DNA of 64,000 nt, taken from GCA-2708415 sp964353185 (GTDB taxonomy: Bacteria; Pseudomonadota; Alphaproteobacteria; Micavibrionales; Micavibrionaceae). This document shows positions 36,453-46,440 of the stretch, piece after piece. The notes below the pieces were generated by a model. That model did no database searches. It was not told where the DNA came from and was given only the letters and a program-made list of their open reading frames with translations. The stretch spans positions 1-64,000 of the forward strand of contig CAYGUV010000008.1 in assembly GCA_964353185.1 (NCBI GenBank). The letters run 5' to 3'. A program made the translations under genes and the position numbers. Within the stretch, counting starts at the first letter, position 1. Each line of letters starts with the position of its first letter.

Positions 36453-38765
36453 ATGTTAAAAAAATTATATAGCTTTCCTTTTAAGATTTATGCCGCTGTT
36501 TTTGCGTTAATGATAGCCAGCATTGTCATTGTCCCTCAGTCTCTTGCACAGTCGAACGAGGCGGCATTTGACACCGTTAGAGAGATTCGTATCGATGGCG
36601 CGCAACGTATTGAGCCTACAACGATTTTATCTTACTTAGGCATTAGCGCAGGGGATGCGGTTACATCCAATAATTTAAACCAAGCATTGAAAAATCTTTA
36701 CGCCACAGGGCTGTTTGCGGATGTAAAGTTAAAGCAAGATCGTGGTGTTTTGATGATTACGGTCACAGAAAACCCGATTATTAACCAAGTCGCTTTTGAG
36801 GGGAATGAGGAGGTAAAAGATGATGAGTTATTGTCTGAAATTTCTTTACGTCCCCGTCAGGTATTTACCCAGACACAAATTCAAAATGATTTGACACGTA
36901 TATATGATATTTATCGCCGTTTAGGGCATTTTTCTGCAGATGTTGAGCCAAAGATTATTGAGTTAGACCAAAACCGTATTAATTTAGTTTTTGAAATTGC
37001 AGAAGGATCAGTGACCAAAATTAAAGGTATTCGATTCGTTGGAAACGAAGCTTACAGTGATGATGCTTTGCGCGAAGAAATGGCAACTAAAGAAGACCGT
37101 TGGTATCGCCTATTTGGAAGCACAGACCGTTATGACCCAGACCGCATTGAATTTGATAAAGATTTATTGCGTCGTTTCTACCTAAAAGAAGGGTATGCAG
37201 ATTTTCAAGTTATCTCAGCTAATGCGGAATTGGCCAAAGGGGAAAAAGATTTTTACCTTACCTTTAACCTAGAGGAAGGCGACCGTTATAAAGTCAACAC
37301 AATAACTATTAATTCAGATTTGCGTGGGTTTGATGGCGCCGTTTTGCGTGAAGACGTCAGTTTTTTACCTGGTCAATGGTATAACGCGGATGAAATTCAA
37401 AATACTATAGATGCGATGACGGATACATTAGGGGATCGTCAATATGCGTTTGTTGATATTAGACCAAATATTAAACGAAATGCGGAGCAAGATAATCTGG
37501 ATATTGAGTTTAACATAAACGAATCACCTCGTGTATTTGTGGAACGTATCAACGTGAATGGTAACTTACGTACCATTGATAAAGTTATACGCCGTGAAAT
37601 ATCATTATCTGAGGGCGACCCATACAGCCGCACAAAATTAGCCCGTTCTGAACAACGTATTCGTGATTTAGGTTTCTTTGAAAATGTTGAAGTAAACACG
37701 GTGCAGGGCAGTGCGCCTGATCGTGTTGTTATTGATGTGAATATTCGTGAGCAATCGACGGGTGAGCTTTCAATTGGGGCTGGTTTCTCAACAAATGATG
37801 GGCCTTTGGCGGATTTGAGAATTCGTGAACGTAACTTCTTAGGTAAGGGGCAGGACTTATTATTTGCGACCACGATTGCGGGCGATAGAACACAATTCGA
37901 TGCATCATTTACGGAGCCTTACTTCCTTGACAGAAATTTAGCAGCGGGTGTTGACGCATTCCGTGTAACACGGGATCTTCAAGATGAAAGCTCGTATGAT
38001 CAAGAGCAAATTGGCGGTGCCTTTCGACTTGGTTTTCCTTTATCAGAAAAATGGCGTCAGACATTTAGATATCGTATAGAACAAAACGAAATCACAGATG
38101 TTAGTAACGATACATCACGGTTTATTCGTGACCAAGAAGGAAAAAGAATAACGTCAGCATTGAGCCAACGCCTTACTTATGATGATCGTGATAGTCGTCT
38201 TTTCCCAACCGAAGGTTTGTTCTCTTGGTTTGATACTGAGTTTGCAGGATTGGGCGGGGACGCATCTTATGTATCAGGTAAAGTCGGATCTAATTACTTT
38301 ATCCCAGTATATAAGAAAAAAGTTATTTTTGATGTGTTGGGTGAAGTCGGCGTTATCGGTGGTTATGGTGATGAGGATGTACAAATTAATGAGCGTTATT
38401 ACCTTGGTGGAACAACTTTGCGTGGTTTTGAACAAGCTGGTGTTGGCCCACGTGATTTGGCAACGGATGACTCATTAGGGGGGAATTATTTCTACCGTGG
38501 ATCGGCTGAATTTAAATTCCCGATAGGCTTGCCCGAAGAGTTGGGGGTTGCAGGTCATGCGTTTTCTGATTTTGGATCCCTTTGGGAGGTTGATGATACA
38601 GGGGCTGGAATTGCGGATGAAAATAGCCTGCGTGCTTCTGCTGGTGTTGGTCTTTCGTGGCGTTCCCCATTAGGACCTATTCGTGTTGATTTTGCCCAAC
38701 CTATTTTGGAAGAAGATTTTGATAAAGATGAAGTCTTTAGATTTAGCTTTGGTACAAGGTTTTAA
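36453..38765 (+). CDS. bamA: Outer membrane protein assembly factor BamA
   Basis: A 770-residue Omp85 protein that folds beta-barrel proteins into the outer membrane. It has a signal peptide (cleavage near residue 33, after SLAQ), five POTRA domains (about residues 40-440) and a 16-strand barrel with the RGFEQAGVGPRD loop-6 motif and a terminal Phe (FSFGTRF). I use ATG 36453 rather than an in-frame TTG two codons upstream. Confidence 0.97.
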   Translation: MLKKLYSFPFKIYAAVFALMIASIVIVPQSLAQSNEAAFDTVREIRIDGAQRIEPTTILSYLGISAGDAVTSNNLNQALKNLYATGLFADVKLKQDRGVLMITVTENPIINQVAFEGNEEVKDDELLSEISLRPRQVFTQTQIQNDLTRIYDIYRRLGHFSADVEPKIIELDQNRINLVFEIAEGSVTKIKGIRFVGNEAYSDDALREEMATKEDRWYRLFGSTDRYDPDRIEFDKDLLRRFYLKEGYADFQVISANAELAKGEKDFYLTFNLEEGDRYKVNTITINSDLRGFDGAVLREDVSFLPGQWYNADEIQNTIDAMTDTLGDRQYAFVDIRPNIKRNAEQDNLDIEFNINESPRVFVERINVNGNLRTIDKVIRREISLSEGDPYSRTKLARSEQRIRDLGFFENVEVNTVQGSAPDRVVIDVNIREQSTGELSIGAGFSTNDGPLADLRIRERNFLGKGQDLLFATTIAGDRTQFDASFTEPYFLDRNLAAGVDAFRVTRDLQDESSYDQEQIGGAFRLGFPLSEKWRQTFRYRIEQNEITDVSNDTSRFIRDQEGKRITSALSQRLTYDDRDSRLFPTEGLFSWFDTEFAGLGGDASYVSGKVGSNYFIPVYKKKVIFDVLGEVGVIGGYGDEDVQINERYYLGGTTLRGFEQAGVGPRDLATDDSLGGNYFYRGSAEFKFPIGLPEELGVAGHAFSDFGSLWEVDDTGAGIADENSLRASAGVGLSWRSPLGPIRVDFAQPILEEDFDKDEVFRFSFGTRF

Positions 38766-38768
38766 ATC

Positions 38769-39317
38769 ATGAGAATATTTAAATGGTTTCAATGCGTTAC
38801 TATCGCTGTTGTTTTGATGATATCTACTGTTTCTTTTTCATATGCTCAATCGCAACGTTTTGCAATTTTGGATATGGACCAAATATTAAGCGAGTCATCA
38901 GCTGGTAAATCTATCCAGACGCAGTTGAAGCAAAAACGTGAAGCGTTTCAAAAAGAGTTTGCCACACGTGAAAATGCATTGGTTGATGCTGAGAATAAGC
39001 TTATTCAAGAAAGGGCGTCTCTATCCCCAGAAGAGTTTGACGTCAAAAGAAAAGATTTTGAAAAACAACTTTTAGAAACGCGTAACTTGTTTCAAAAACG
39101 TCGAAATGACCTTGATAAAGGTGTCAGTAGCGCGTTAGGCGTTTTACGTGAAGAAATTATGAAAGTAACAGCCGCCATAGCCGAAGAACAAAAATATAGT
39201 GTTGTTTTTACCCGTAATAGTGTTGTTATCATGGATAAAGAGCTGGATATTACTCCTTTAGTGCTCAGCAAAATGAACGCTTCATTTAAAGCAATTCCTT
39301 TAAAAGTATCACCGTAA
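38769..39317 (+). CDS. skp: Periplasmic chaperone Skp/OmpH family
   Basis: A 182-residue protein with a signal peptide (about residues 1-26, ending FSYAQS) and an OmpH fold: FAILDMDQILSES, a long charged coiled-coil (about residues 55-130), then SVVFTRNSVVIMDKELDIT. It holds unfolded outer-membrane proteins for BamA. It starts three bases after bamA. Confidence 0.93.
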   Translation: MRIFKWFQCVTIAVVLMISTVSFSYAQSQRFAILDMDQILSESSAGKSIQTQLKQKREAFQKEFATRENALVDAENKLIQERASLSPEEFDVKRKDFEKQLLETRNLFQKRRNDLDKGVSSALGVLREEIMKVTAAIAEEQKYSVVFTRNSVVIMDKELDITPLVLSKMNASFKAIPLKVSP

Positions 39318-39325
39318 TATAGCAT

Positions 39326-40291
39326 ATGCCTGACCATAGATTTCATACCAATACGGGACCAAAAACCTTAAATGCATTAGCAAAGCTTGCAGGGGCAGAG
39401 GTCATGTCGGGTGGCGATAATATTATTGAAGATGTGGCACCTTTGCTAAAGGCGCAGAAAACTGATATTAGCTTTTTGGATAACATCAAATATAAAGATG
39501 ATTTTAAAGCTACTCAGGCGGGGGCGTGTATCATTTCAGAAAAGATGAAAGAGTTTGCACCAGAAGGGTGCCATATAGTTATCAGTAAAAACCCATATAA
39601 AAGTTATGCGTTGATTGCGCAGGCGTTCTATCCGCAGCAACCAGAGGTAGGCAATATAAGTGAATTCGCACATATTGACCCATCAGCCAATATTGGTGAA
39701 GGATGCGTAATCGAAGCGGGTGCTGTCATTGGTAAGAATGTTGAAATTGGCGATAAAACAAAAATTGGAGCCAATGCCTCTATTTCGCATGCTATAGTTG
39801 GGTCAGGATGTAATATTTACCCTGGTGTGCGTATTGGGCAAGATGGATTTGGCTTTGCTATTGATCCTGCGGGGCACGTAAAAGTCCCTCAATTGGGGCG
39901 TGTTATCATTGGTGATAATGTAGAAATTGGGTCAAATACATGTATAGACCGTGGTTCTGGCCCTGATACAGTTATTGGTGATGGTACGTGGATTGATAAT
40001 TTGGTTCAAATTGGCCATAACGTAAAGGTAGGGCGTGGTTGTGTGATTGTTGCACAATCAGGTATTGCGGGTAGTACGACGCTTGAAGATTATGTTGTTG
40101 TTGCTGCGCAGTCTGGTGTTGCAGGACATTTAAATATTGGAATGGCTGCCAAAATTGGTGCGCAATCGGGTGTCATGAGGGATGTTCCTGCGCAAACAGA
40201 TGTGCTTGGCTCACCTGCTGTCCCAGTAAGGCAATATATGAAACAGGTTGCCTGTGTGCGAAAGTTAGCTACAAAAAATAAAAAGATATGA
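39326..40291 (+). CDS. lpxD: UDP-3-O-acylglucosamine N-acyltransferase
   Basis: The third enzyme of lipid A synthesis, 321 residues. An N-terminal uridine-binding domain (about 1-110) precedes a left-handed beta-helix of hexapeptide repeats (about 110-290), with GQDGFGFA and the catalytic His in NLVQIGHNV. The C-terminal helix ends the protein. It is placed in the standard skp-lpxD-fabZ-lpxA order. Confidence 0.96.
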   Translation: MPDHRFHTNTGPKTLNALAKLAGAEVMSGGDNIIEDVAPLLKAQKTDISFLDNIKYKDDFKATQAGACIISEKMKEFAPEGCHIVISKNPYKSYALIAQAFYPQQPEVGNISEFAHIDPSANIGEGCVIEAGAVIGKNVEIGDKTKIGANASISHAIVGSGCNIYPGVRIGQDGFGFAIDPAGHVKVPQLGRVIIGDNVEIGSNTCIDRGSGPDTVIGDGTWIDNLVQIGHNVKVGRGCVIVAQSGIAGSTTLEDYVVVAAQSGVAGHLNIGMAAKIGAQSGVMRDVPAQTDVLGSPAVPVRQYMKQVACVRKLATKNKKI

Positions 40292-40321
40292 AAAAATATA
40301 AATAACAGCTATGGAAAAATT

Positions 40322-40795
40322 ATGACTGAAGAAAATAAATTTGACCCAATTGATGTTAACCAAATCATGAAAATGATTCCGCATCGTTACCCTATCTTAT
40401 TAGTCGATCGTCTAATTGATTATGTTGAGGGTGAAAGCGCGGTTGGCCTTAAAAACGTAACAATGAACGAGCCGCATTTTAACGGCCATTTCCCAGGTAT
40501 GCCTGTGATGCCAGGTGTTTTAATTGTTGAGGCAATGGCGCAAACATCGGCTATTTTTGTTGTGAAAACACTGGGAGAAGAAGCTGCTGGTAAAATCGTA
40601 TATTTTATGACGATTGATAATGCGCGTTTCCGCAAGCCTGTTGTCCCTGGCGATAGTTTGCATATTCATGTTACAAAAGTGCAGCAGCGCGGCCAAGTTT
40701 GGAAATTTAAAGGTGTTGCAAAAGTGGGTGACACGGTTTGTGCCGAGGCAACATTTGGCGCCATGCTTACCAATCAAAAATCAGAAGCTGTTTAA
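40322..40795 (+). CDS. fabZ: 3-Hydroxyacyl-ACP dehydratase FabZ
   Basis: A 157-residue hotdog-fold dehydratase of fatty acid synthesis. HRYPILLVDR and the active-site NGHFPGMPVMPGVLIVEAMAQ carry the His and Glu of catalysis. It competes with the Lpx enzymes for hydroxyacyl-ACP, which explains its place in the lipid A cluster. Confidence 0.97.
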   Translation: MTEENKFDPIDVNQIMKMIPHRYPILLVDRLIDYVEGESAVGLKNVTMNEPHFNGHFPGMPVMPGVLIVEAMAQTSAIFVVKTLGEEAAGKIVYFMTIDNARFRKPVVPGDSLHIHVTKVQQRGQVWKFKGVAKVGDTVCAEATFGAMLTNQKSEAV

Positions 40796-40857
40796 GCTGT
40801 AACGCATTGAAAACTATTGTGTCTTGAGGATTCTGCCCTTATTTCATATTGTTTATT

Positions 40858-41661
40858 ATGACTGAAAATTTGATTCACCCGACGGCCATTATTGATGATA
40901 ACGCACAAATAGGTGCGGGATGTAAAGTTGGCCCTTATTCTATTATTGGCCCTAATGTTGTTTTGCATGATAATGTTGAAATTAAATCTCATGTTAATCT
41001 TGACGGGTACACGACCATTGGGGAAGGCACTGTAATTTATCCTTTTGCCTCAATCGGTAGTGCGCCGCAAGATTTAAAATATCATGGCGAAAAATCAGAA
41101 TTGATTATTGGTAAAAACAATATTATTCGTGAGCACGCCACCATGAACCCAGGTACGGAATCAGGCGGTTTGAAAACCATCGTTGGTGATAATTGTTTAT
41201 TCATGATGGCAACACATGTGGCGCATGATTGTATCATTGGTAATAATGTCATCATGGCCAACAATGCGACGCTTGGCGGACATGTGGTTGTTGGGAACCG
41301 TGTTTTGGTTGGTGGCTTGGCCGCGGTACATCAATTTGTTCGTATCGGTGATTTTGCAGTTATTGGTGGTATGAGCGGGGTTGAAAGTGATGTGATTCCT
41401 TTTGGCCGTGTGAAGGGCGAGCGGGCATCATTAGCCGGTCTAAACCTTGTCGGGTTGGAGCGCGGAGGATTTGAAAAAGATCAAATTCGTATTATTCAAA
41501 AAGCTTTCAAGGCGATTTTTGAGGGCGAAGGCAATTTAGATAGCCGCATCGACGACGTTGCCAATGAACATAAGGGCAATGATTTAATTGAAAAAATCAT
41601 CGAATTTGCCCGTGGACGTGAAAGATTTGGTTTATGTCAGCCGGAACAAAAACGCGCGTAA
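40858..41661 (+). CDS. lpxA: UDP-N-acetylglucosamine O-acyltransferase
   Basis: The first lipid A enzyme, 267 residues. A left-handed beta-helix of hexapeptide repeats starts with IHPTAIIDDNAQIGAGCKVGPYS, and the catalytic His is in MATHVAHDC. A helical C-terminal domain (about 195 onward) completes it. I use ATG 40858 (MTENLIHP); the frame is open three codons further to a TTG. It overlaps lpxI by 28 bases. Confidence 0.97.
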   Translation: MTENLIHPTAIIDDNAQIGAGCKVGPYSIIGPNVVLHDNVEIKSHVNLDGYTTIGEGTVIYPFASIGSAPQDLKYHGEKSELIIGKNNIIREHATMNPGTESGGLKTIVGDNCLFMMATHVAHDCIIGNNVIMANNATLGGHVVVGNRVLVGGLAAVHQFVRIGDFAVIGGMSGVESDVIPFGRVKGERASLAGLNLVGLERGGFEKDQIRIIQKAFKAIFEGEGNLDSRIDDVANEHKGNDLIEKIIEFARGRERFGLCQPEQKRA

Positions 41662-42467
41662 CTAAAAATTACCCAAAGAAGTTAGGCATTATTGCTGGGG
41701 GGGGAGATATTCCAGCCCAACTTATTCATGCGTGTAATGATCTAAATATTCAACCCGTTGTTGTTGGCCTTGAGGGATTTGCAACGCCAACCATTAATCC
41801 AGATTTATGGGCACGTATCGGTACGGGGGAAAGGATTGTTCAGTTTTTTAAGCATGAAAAAGTGAACGATGTTGTTTTTATCGGATCAGTCACAAAGCCA
41901 AATATTTTTAATTTATGGCCTGATTTCAAAACATTCATTTTCTTTTTAAAGGTGTGGATGCGATCTTTCGGTGATAGTAAAATTTTGGATTGCGCCCGTA
42001 ATGAATTAAAGAAATTTGGATTGTCAGTTCGAGGCGCGCATGAGTTCTTACCCAATTTATTATCGGATGAGGGGTTCTTATCAAATAATCATAATATTGA
42101 TGCTTATGCGAATGATATAAAAATAGGTATTCTAGCGGCAAAAGAATTAGGTGAAAAAGATATTGGTCAGGCTGTTATTGTTAAAGGTGGCCAAGTCATA
42201 GGAATGGAAGATACAAAAGGCACAAGCGCCCTTATTCAGTCAAAAGGTGCAGAAGGTGCAGTATTGGTAAAGATGTGTAAGCCACAACAGGATTTGAATT
42301 TAGATTTACCAACAATTGGGATCAACACGGTAGAACTATGTCAAAAAATGAAAATGGTGGGCATTGTCGTTGAGGCACAAAAGTCGTTAATTGTTGATAA
42401 ACCGAAGGTTAAGCAATACGCCGATAAACACGGTCTTTTTGTGTATGGAGTAACGACAGATGCATAA
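41634..42467 (+). CDS. lpxI: UDP-2,3-diacylglucosamine pyrophosphatase LpxI
   Basis: A 277-residue hydrolase (formerly DUF1009) that makes lipid X. It replaces LpxH in many alphaproteobacteria. LGIIAGGGDIP near the start, RIGTGERIVQFF, FIGSVTKP and the C-terminal domain with VVKGGQVIGMEDTKGTSALI and GINTVELC are family patterns. The start lies inside the lpxA end, and no later Met precedes the conserved GGGDIP, so the 28-base overlap seems real. lpxB overlaps its end by eight bases. Confidence 0.95.
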   Translation: MSAGTKTRVTKNYPKKLGIIAGGGDIPAQLIHACNDLNIQPVVVGLEGFATPTINPDLWARIGTGERIVQFFKHEKVNDVVFIGSVTKPNIFNLWPDFKTFIFFLKVWMRSFGDSKILDCARNELKKFGLSVRGAHEFLPNLLSDEGFLSNNHNIDAYANDIKIGILAAKELGEKDIGQAVIVKGGQVIGMEDTKGTSALIQSKGAEGAVLVKMCKPQQDLNLDLPTIGINTVELCQKMKMVGIVVEAQKSLIVDKPKVKQYADKHGLFVYGVTTDA

Positions 42468-43590
42468 GAAGATATATATCATTGCAGGGGAAGCATCAGG
42501 TGATTTTTTAGGCGCGCAGTTGATGCGGTCTTTAAGGAAATCTGAAACTGATATTGAATTTTTGGGTATTGGCGGTCCTTTAATGATTACCCAAGGATTA
42601 ACGTCATTATTCGCGATGAATGAGTTGTCTATTATGGGCGTGGCAGAAGTCGCGCCAAAAATTCCGCAATTAGTTAAACGCATTAATGAAACGGTGCGGG
42701 ATATTGAAGCACAAAAGCCCGATGTCATAATTACGATTGATGCGCCTGATTTTGGTTTTCGGGTGCAAAAGAAAATAAAAAAACGCGGGCTTATAAATGT
42801 GAAACAAGTGCATTATGTTGCGCCCACCGTATGGGCGTGGCGCCCAAAGCGCGCAAAAAAAATAGCAAAATTTTTAGATGGTATTATTTGTTTATTCCCG
42901 TTTGAGCCGCCTTATTTTGAAAAAGAAGGTTTAAAAGCGATTGCAGCCGGTCATCCGATGATGGAAACAAATATTGGTGAGGCACAACCTTTGCAATTGG
43001 GAGATAAAAATACCAAAAAGCTTGGCGTATTCTTTGGCAGTCGTCATGGTGAAATAAAACGCATGGCACCAGTTTTAATTGACGCCGTTTCGATTATTGT
43101 GAAAGAACAACCAAATATAGAGCTTATCATTCCAACGTTAGCGCATTTGAAAGATAACATTGAGGAGCGCCTTAAAGACACAAACGTTCCTTATCATTTA
43201 TCAACGGAACAGGATGATAAGTGGTCATTGTTTAAGACTTGCGATGCGGCCATTGCCGTTTCTGGCACGGTTGGGTTGGAATTGGCCGTGGCGAATGTTG
43301 CCCATTTAATTGCGTATAAGACAAATTTTTTAACCTATCATTTGTTGAAATTTGTTCTGACGACAAAATATGCGCATTTGGCTAATATTATTTTACAAAA
43401 AGAAATTGTTCCTGAATTTATTCAAAATGACAGCACGGCGGAAAACATCGCGCAGAAAGCCATAGAGCTTTTGGCAAATGGATCAGAGGCTCAAAAACAA
43501 AGAGCACAATTTGACGTAGTAAGAGAAGAGTTAGGGCAACATAAAAAATCATCCAATGTCGCCGCGCAATTTATATTGGATCTAATATAA
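42460..43590 (+). CDS. lpxB: Lipid-A-disaccharide synthase
   Basis: A 376-residue GT19 glycosyltransferase joining lipid X and UDP-diacylglucosamine. IIAGEASGDFLGAQLM is the N-terminal signature, followed by FLGIGGPLM, HYVAPTVWAWRPKRAKKIAKF, PFEPPYFEKEG and AIAVSGTVGLELA. It is the last gene of the plus-strand envelope block; a hairpin follows six bases after its stop. Confidence 0.97.
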   Translation: MHKKIYIIAGEASGDFLGAQLMRSLRKSETDIEFLGIGGPLMITQGLTSLFAMNELSIMGVAEVAPKIPQLVKRINETVRDIEAQKPDVIITIDAPDFGFRVQKKIKKRGLINVKQVHYVAPTVWAWRPKRAKKIAKFLDGIICLFPFEPPYFEKEGLKAIAAGHPMMETNIGEAQPLQLGDKNTKKLGVFFGSRHGEIKRMAPVLIDAVSIIVKEQPNIELIIPTLAHLKDNIEERLKDTNVPYHLSTEQDDKWSLFKTCDAAIAVSGTVGLELAVANVAHLIAYKTNFLTYHLLKFVLTTKYAHLANIILQKEIVPEFIQNDSTAENIAQKAIELLANGSEAQKQRAQFDVVREELGQHKKSSNVAAQFILDLI

Positions 43591-43595
43591 GAAAA

Positions 43596-43626
43596 GTCAT
43601 TGCGAAAAATATTTTCCCGCAATGAC
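43596..43626 (-). terminator. Terminator between convergent lpxB and gltA
   Basis: GTCATTGCG (43596-43604) and CGCAATGAC (43618-43626) form a perfect 9-bp stem, with three further inner A-T pairs after two mismatches. On the minus strand the stem is followed by TTTTC, as expected for an intrinsic gltA terminator. On the plus strand no T-run follows, though it could still end lpxB. Confidence 0.7.
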
Positions 43627-43638
43627 CAAATTTAAAAT

Positions 43639-44949
43639 CTACTTACGTTTTTTAAGGGGCACGTATTTACGCTCAGGTTCCCCAACATAGAGCTGACGAG
43701 GGCGACCGATTTTAAGACTGGCTTCTTCCATCATTTCTTTCCAATGTGAAATCCAACCTGCTGTACGAGATACGGCAAATAAAACTGTAAACATCTCAAC
43801 AGGGAAACCCATAGCCTTAAGGATGATGCCAGAATAGAAATCAACATTCGGGAAGAGTTTACGATCAACGAAGTATGGATCGCTTAATGCAATTTTCTCA
43901 AGCTCCATCGCTAACTCTAATTTAGGATCATCAATTCCTAGTTCCTTTAAAACTTCGTAACAAGATTCGCGCATAATTTCGGCGCGGGGATCATAGTTTT
44001 TATAGACGCGATGACCAAAGCCCATGAGGCGGAAAGGGTCTTCTTTATCTTTTGCGCGTTCAATAAATTCTGGAATTTTATCTTTGGTGCCAATTTGATC
44101 TAACATCTCAAGAACGGCTTGGTTTGCACCACCATGTGCAGGCCCCCAAAGAGAGGTGATACCAGATGCAATACAGGCCATAGGGTTGGCCTGAGAGGAC
44201 CCTGCCAAACGAACAGTAGATGTTGATGCATTTTGCTCATGATCTGCATGTAGAATTAAGATACGTTCCATCGCACGGACAACTGCAGGGCGCAATTTGT
44301 ATTCTTCCGCAGGGACAGAAAAACACATGTGAAGAAAGTTTTCAGTATAGTTTAGATCGTTACGTGGATAGACGTAAGGTTGACCTTTTGAATATTTCAT
44401 TGCCATAGCGGCCAGTGTTGGGATTTTTGCGATTAAACGATGTGCAGAAATGCGGCGTTGCTCTGGATCCCAAATATCAAGTGAGTCATGATAAAAAGCG
44501 GCCATCGTACCCACAACACCACACATAATAGCCATTGGATGTGCATCACGGCGGAAGCCTTGGTAAACACTTTTTATTTGTTCATGCACCATTGTGTGAT
44601 TGGTAATAATTTCTGTAAATTCTTCTAAGCGTTTTGCATTGGGCAGGTCGCCATATAAAAGGGCATGGCAAACTTCAAGATACGTACTTTTTTCTGCCAG
44701 TTCTTTAATGTTATATCCGCGGTGTAATAAAATTCCTTCATCACCATCAATATAAGTAATTTTGGATTTACAGCTTCCTGTCGCGGTGAAGCTGGGGTCT
44801 AAAGTGAAGTGACCAGTTTGTTCGTATAATTTACGAATATCAATACAGTGTGGTCCATATGTCCCCTCGACAACAGGCAGTGTCGTTTCTTCGCCCGTTT
44901 GATCGTTACGTAAGGTAAATGTTTTTTGTGCGTCTTCTGTTTTGCTCAT
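43639..44949 (-). CDS. gltA: Citrate synthase
   Basis: A 436-residue type II (hexameric) citrate synthase condensing acetyl-CoA with oxaloacetate. Active-site segments are LHADHEQNASTSTVR, GPAHGGANQAVLEML and GFGHRVYKNYDPRA. I use ATG 44949 (MSKTEDAQ), preceded by an AAGGAA ribosome site, instead of an upstream in-frame start at 44973. It follows gltX by 10 bases, so the two are co-transcribed. Confidence 0.97.
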   Translation of the reverse strand: MSKTEDAQKTFTLRNDQTGEETTLPVVEGTYGPHCIDIRKLYEQTGHFTLDPSFTATGSCKSKITYIDGDEGILLHRGYNIKELAEKSTYLEVCHALLYGDLPNAKRLEEFTEIITNHTMVHEQIKSVYQGFRRDAHPMAIMCGVVGTMAAFYHDSLDIWDPEQRRISAHRLIAKIPTLAAMAMKYSKGQPYVYPRNDLNYTENFLHMCFSVPAEEYKLRPAVVRAMERILILHADHEQNASTSTVRLAGSSQANPMACIASGITSLWGPAHGGANQAVLEMLDQIGTKDKIPEFIERAKDKEDPFRLMGFGHRVYKNYDPRAEIMRESCYEVLKELGIDDPKLELAMELEKIALSDPYFVDRKLFPNVDFYSGIILKAMGFPVEMFTVLFAVSRTAGWISHWKEMMEEASLKIGRPRQLYVGEPERKYVPLKKRK

Positions 44950-44959
44950 GGCAGTTTCC

Positions 44960-46378
44960 TTATAAATTTTCAATGTGATTGATTGCGGTTTGCAATCTGT
45001 GTACGACTGTTTCTTGCCCTAAAACTTCTGCTGCTTCAAATAGAGAGGGGGATTTATCAGTTCCCGTTAACGCAGCCCGAAAAGGCATCATAACTTTTCC
45101 AAGCTTACCATCCATTTGATCATTCGCAAAGTCCCGACAAGCTTTTTCAATGGTGTCATGATTGAAATTCTTTAGGTGGCTTAATCCATCTTTTAAGCCG
45201 TTTAAAACGGGTAGAGACTCTTCTGTTAATTGTGTTTGCGCTTTTTCTGTATATTCAGTGATATCACTCACGTAAAAGAGACATTCTGTTGCAAGCTCAG
45301 CTAGCGTTTTTGAGCGGTCTTTTAGGCCATCCATCCCTTTTAAAAGTGTTTCTTTATTGGCATCTGTTAAGTCAATATCATATTGTGTTTTTATAAATGG
45401 CGCTACTAAATCAACAAGGCGGGCATTGTCCGCTTCTTTCATATAATGCGCGTTTAAGCTTTCAAGCTTTTGATAATCAAAATTTGCGGGACTTTTTTGC
45501 ATGCCATCAAAATCAAAAATTTCAATCGCGCGGGTCATGTCCATGATTTCTTCATCACCATGTGACCAGCCGAGGCGTAATAGGTAATTGCGCATGGCTT
45601 CGGGCAAATATCCAAGGGCCTTAAATTCGGCGACGCCAACTGCGCCATGGCGTTTTGAAAATTTACTGCCATCAGGGCCATGTATAAGGGGTAGATGGGC
45701 GTATATTGGTTGTTTCCATCCCATTTGATCGTAAATAACGTTTTGACGGAACGTATTGTTTAAATGGTCATCACCGCGCATTACGTGGGTAATGTTCATG
45801 TCATGGTCATCGACCACAACAGCCAACATGTATGTCGGTGTACCATCCCCGCGTAAAAGCACAAAATCATCGATATGATCATTAGCAATTTTAACTTCCC
45901 CTTGAACCTTATCCTTAACAACTGCGTAGCCATCCAACGGGGATTTAATACGAACAACAAACGGTGTGCCATCATCAGGGGCATCGCTTTCGTTTTTCTC
46001 ACGCCACATATTGTTATAGGCAACGGGGCGGCCTGATTTTTTTGAGTCTTCGCGCATAGCGCTTAATTCCTCTGGTGTGCAGTAACATTTATATGCTTTG
46101 CCAGCGTGCAATAATTCGTTCGCTATATCGATATGGCGTTGTTTATTGGCATATTGAGATTCTGGTGTATTGTCGTAATTAAGTTCTAACCACTCAAGCG
46201 CATCCATAATCACCTGAACAGCTTCTTCTGAGTGGCGTTCACGGTCGGTGTCTTCGATACGAATAACAAATTTTCCATCACAGTGACGCGCATAAAGCCA
46301 ATTAAATAGGGCTGTTCGGGCATTGCCAATATGCATCATGCCTGTTGGAGAGGGGGGGAATCGTGTAATAACGCTCAT
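44960..46378 (-). CDS. gltX: Glutamyl-tRNA synthetase
   Basis: A 472-residue class I synthetase. The HIGH-type motif is PSPTGMMHIGNARTALFNWL and the KMSKS-type motif is GSKFSKRHGAV. A helical anticodon domain fills the C-terminal third. Many alphaproteobacteria carry two GltX paralogs; the gltX-gltA pairing is the conserved one. It is divergent from comEC. Confidence 0.96.
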   Translation of the reverse strand: MSVITRFPPSPTGMMHIGNARTALFNWLYARHCDGKFVIRIEDTDRERHSEEAVQVIMDALEWLELNYDNTPESQYANKQRHIDIANELLHAGKAYKCYCTPEELSAMREDSKKSGRPVAYNNMWREKNESDAPDDGTPFVVRIKSPLDGYAVVKDKVQGEVKIANDHIDDFVLLRGDGTPTYMLAVVVDDHDMNITHVMRGDDHLNNTFRQNVIYDQMGWKQPIYAHLPLIHGPDGSKFSKRHGAVGVAEFKALGYLPEAMRNYLLRLGWSHGDEEIMDMTRAIEIFDFDGMQKSPANFDYQKLESLNAHYMKEADNARLVDLVAPFIKTQYDIDLTDANKETLLKGMDGLKDRSKTLAELATECLFYVSDITEYTEKAQTQLTEESLPVLNGLKDGLSHLKNFNHDTIEKACRDFANDQMDGKLGKVMMPFRAALTGTDKSPSLFEAAEVLGQETVVHRLQTAINHIENL

Positions 46379-46440
46379 AATTTGTCACTCAATAAAAAGA
46401 TTGTTTTTTGTTTAAATATCTCAAGGTATAGTGGCTTGTT

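Noticed and set aside
37439..37873. 144-residue minus-strand open frame inside bamA
   Set aside because: Lies fully within the bamA coding region, has Ser/Thr/Arg-rich composition typical of antisense frames and no recognisable domain.
46379..46440. SOS box upstream of comEC
   Set aside because: No GTTC-N7-GTTC pattern was found in the divergent gltX-comEC gap.
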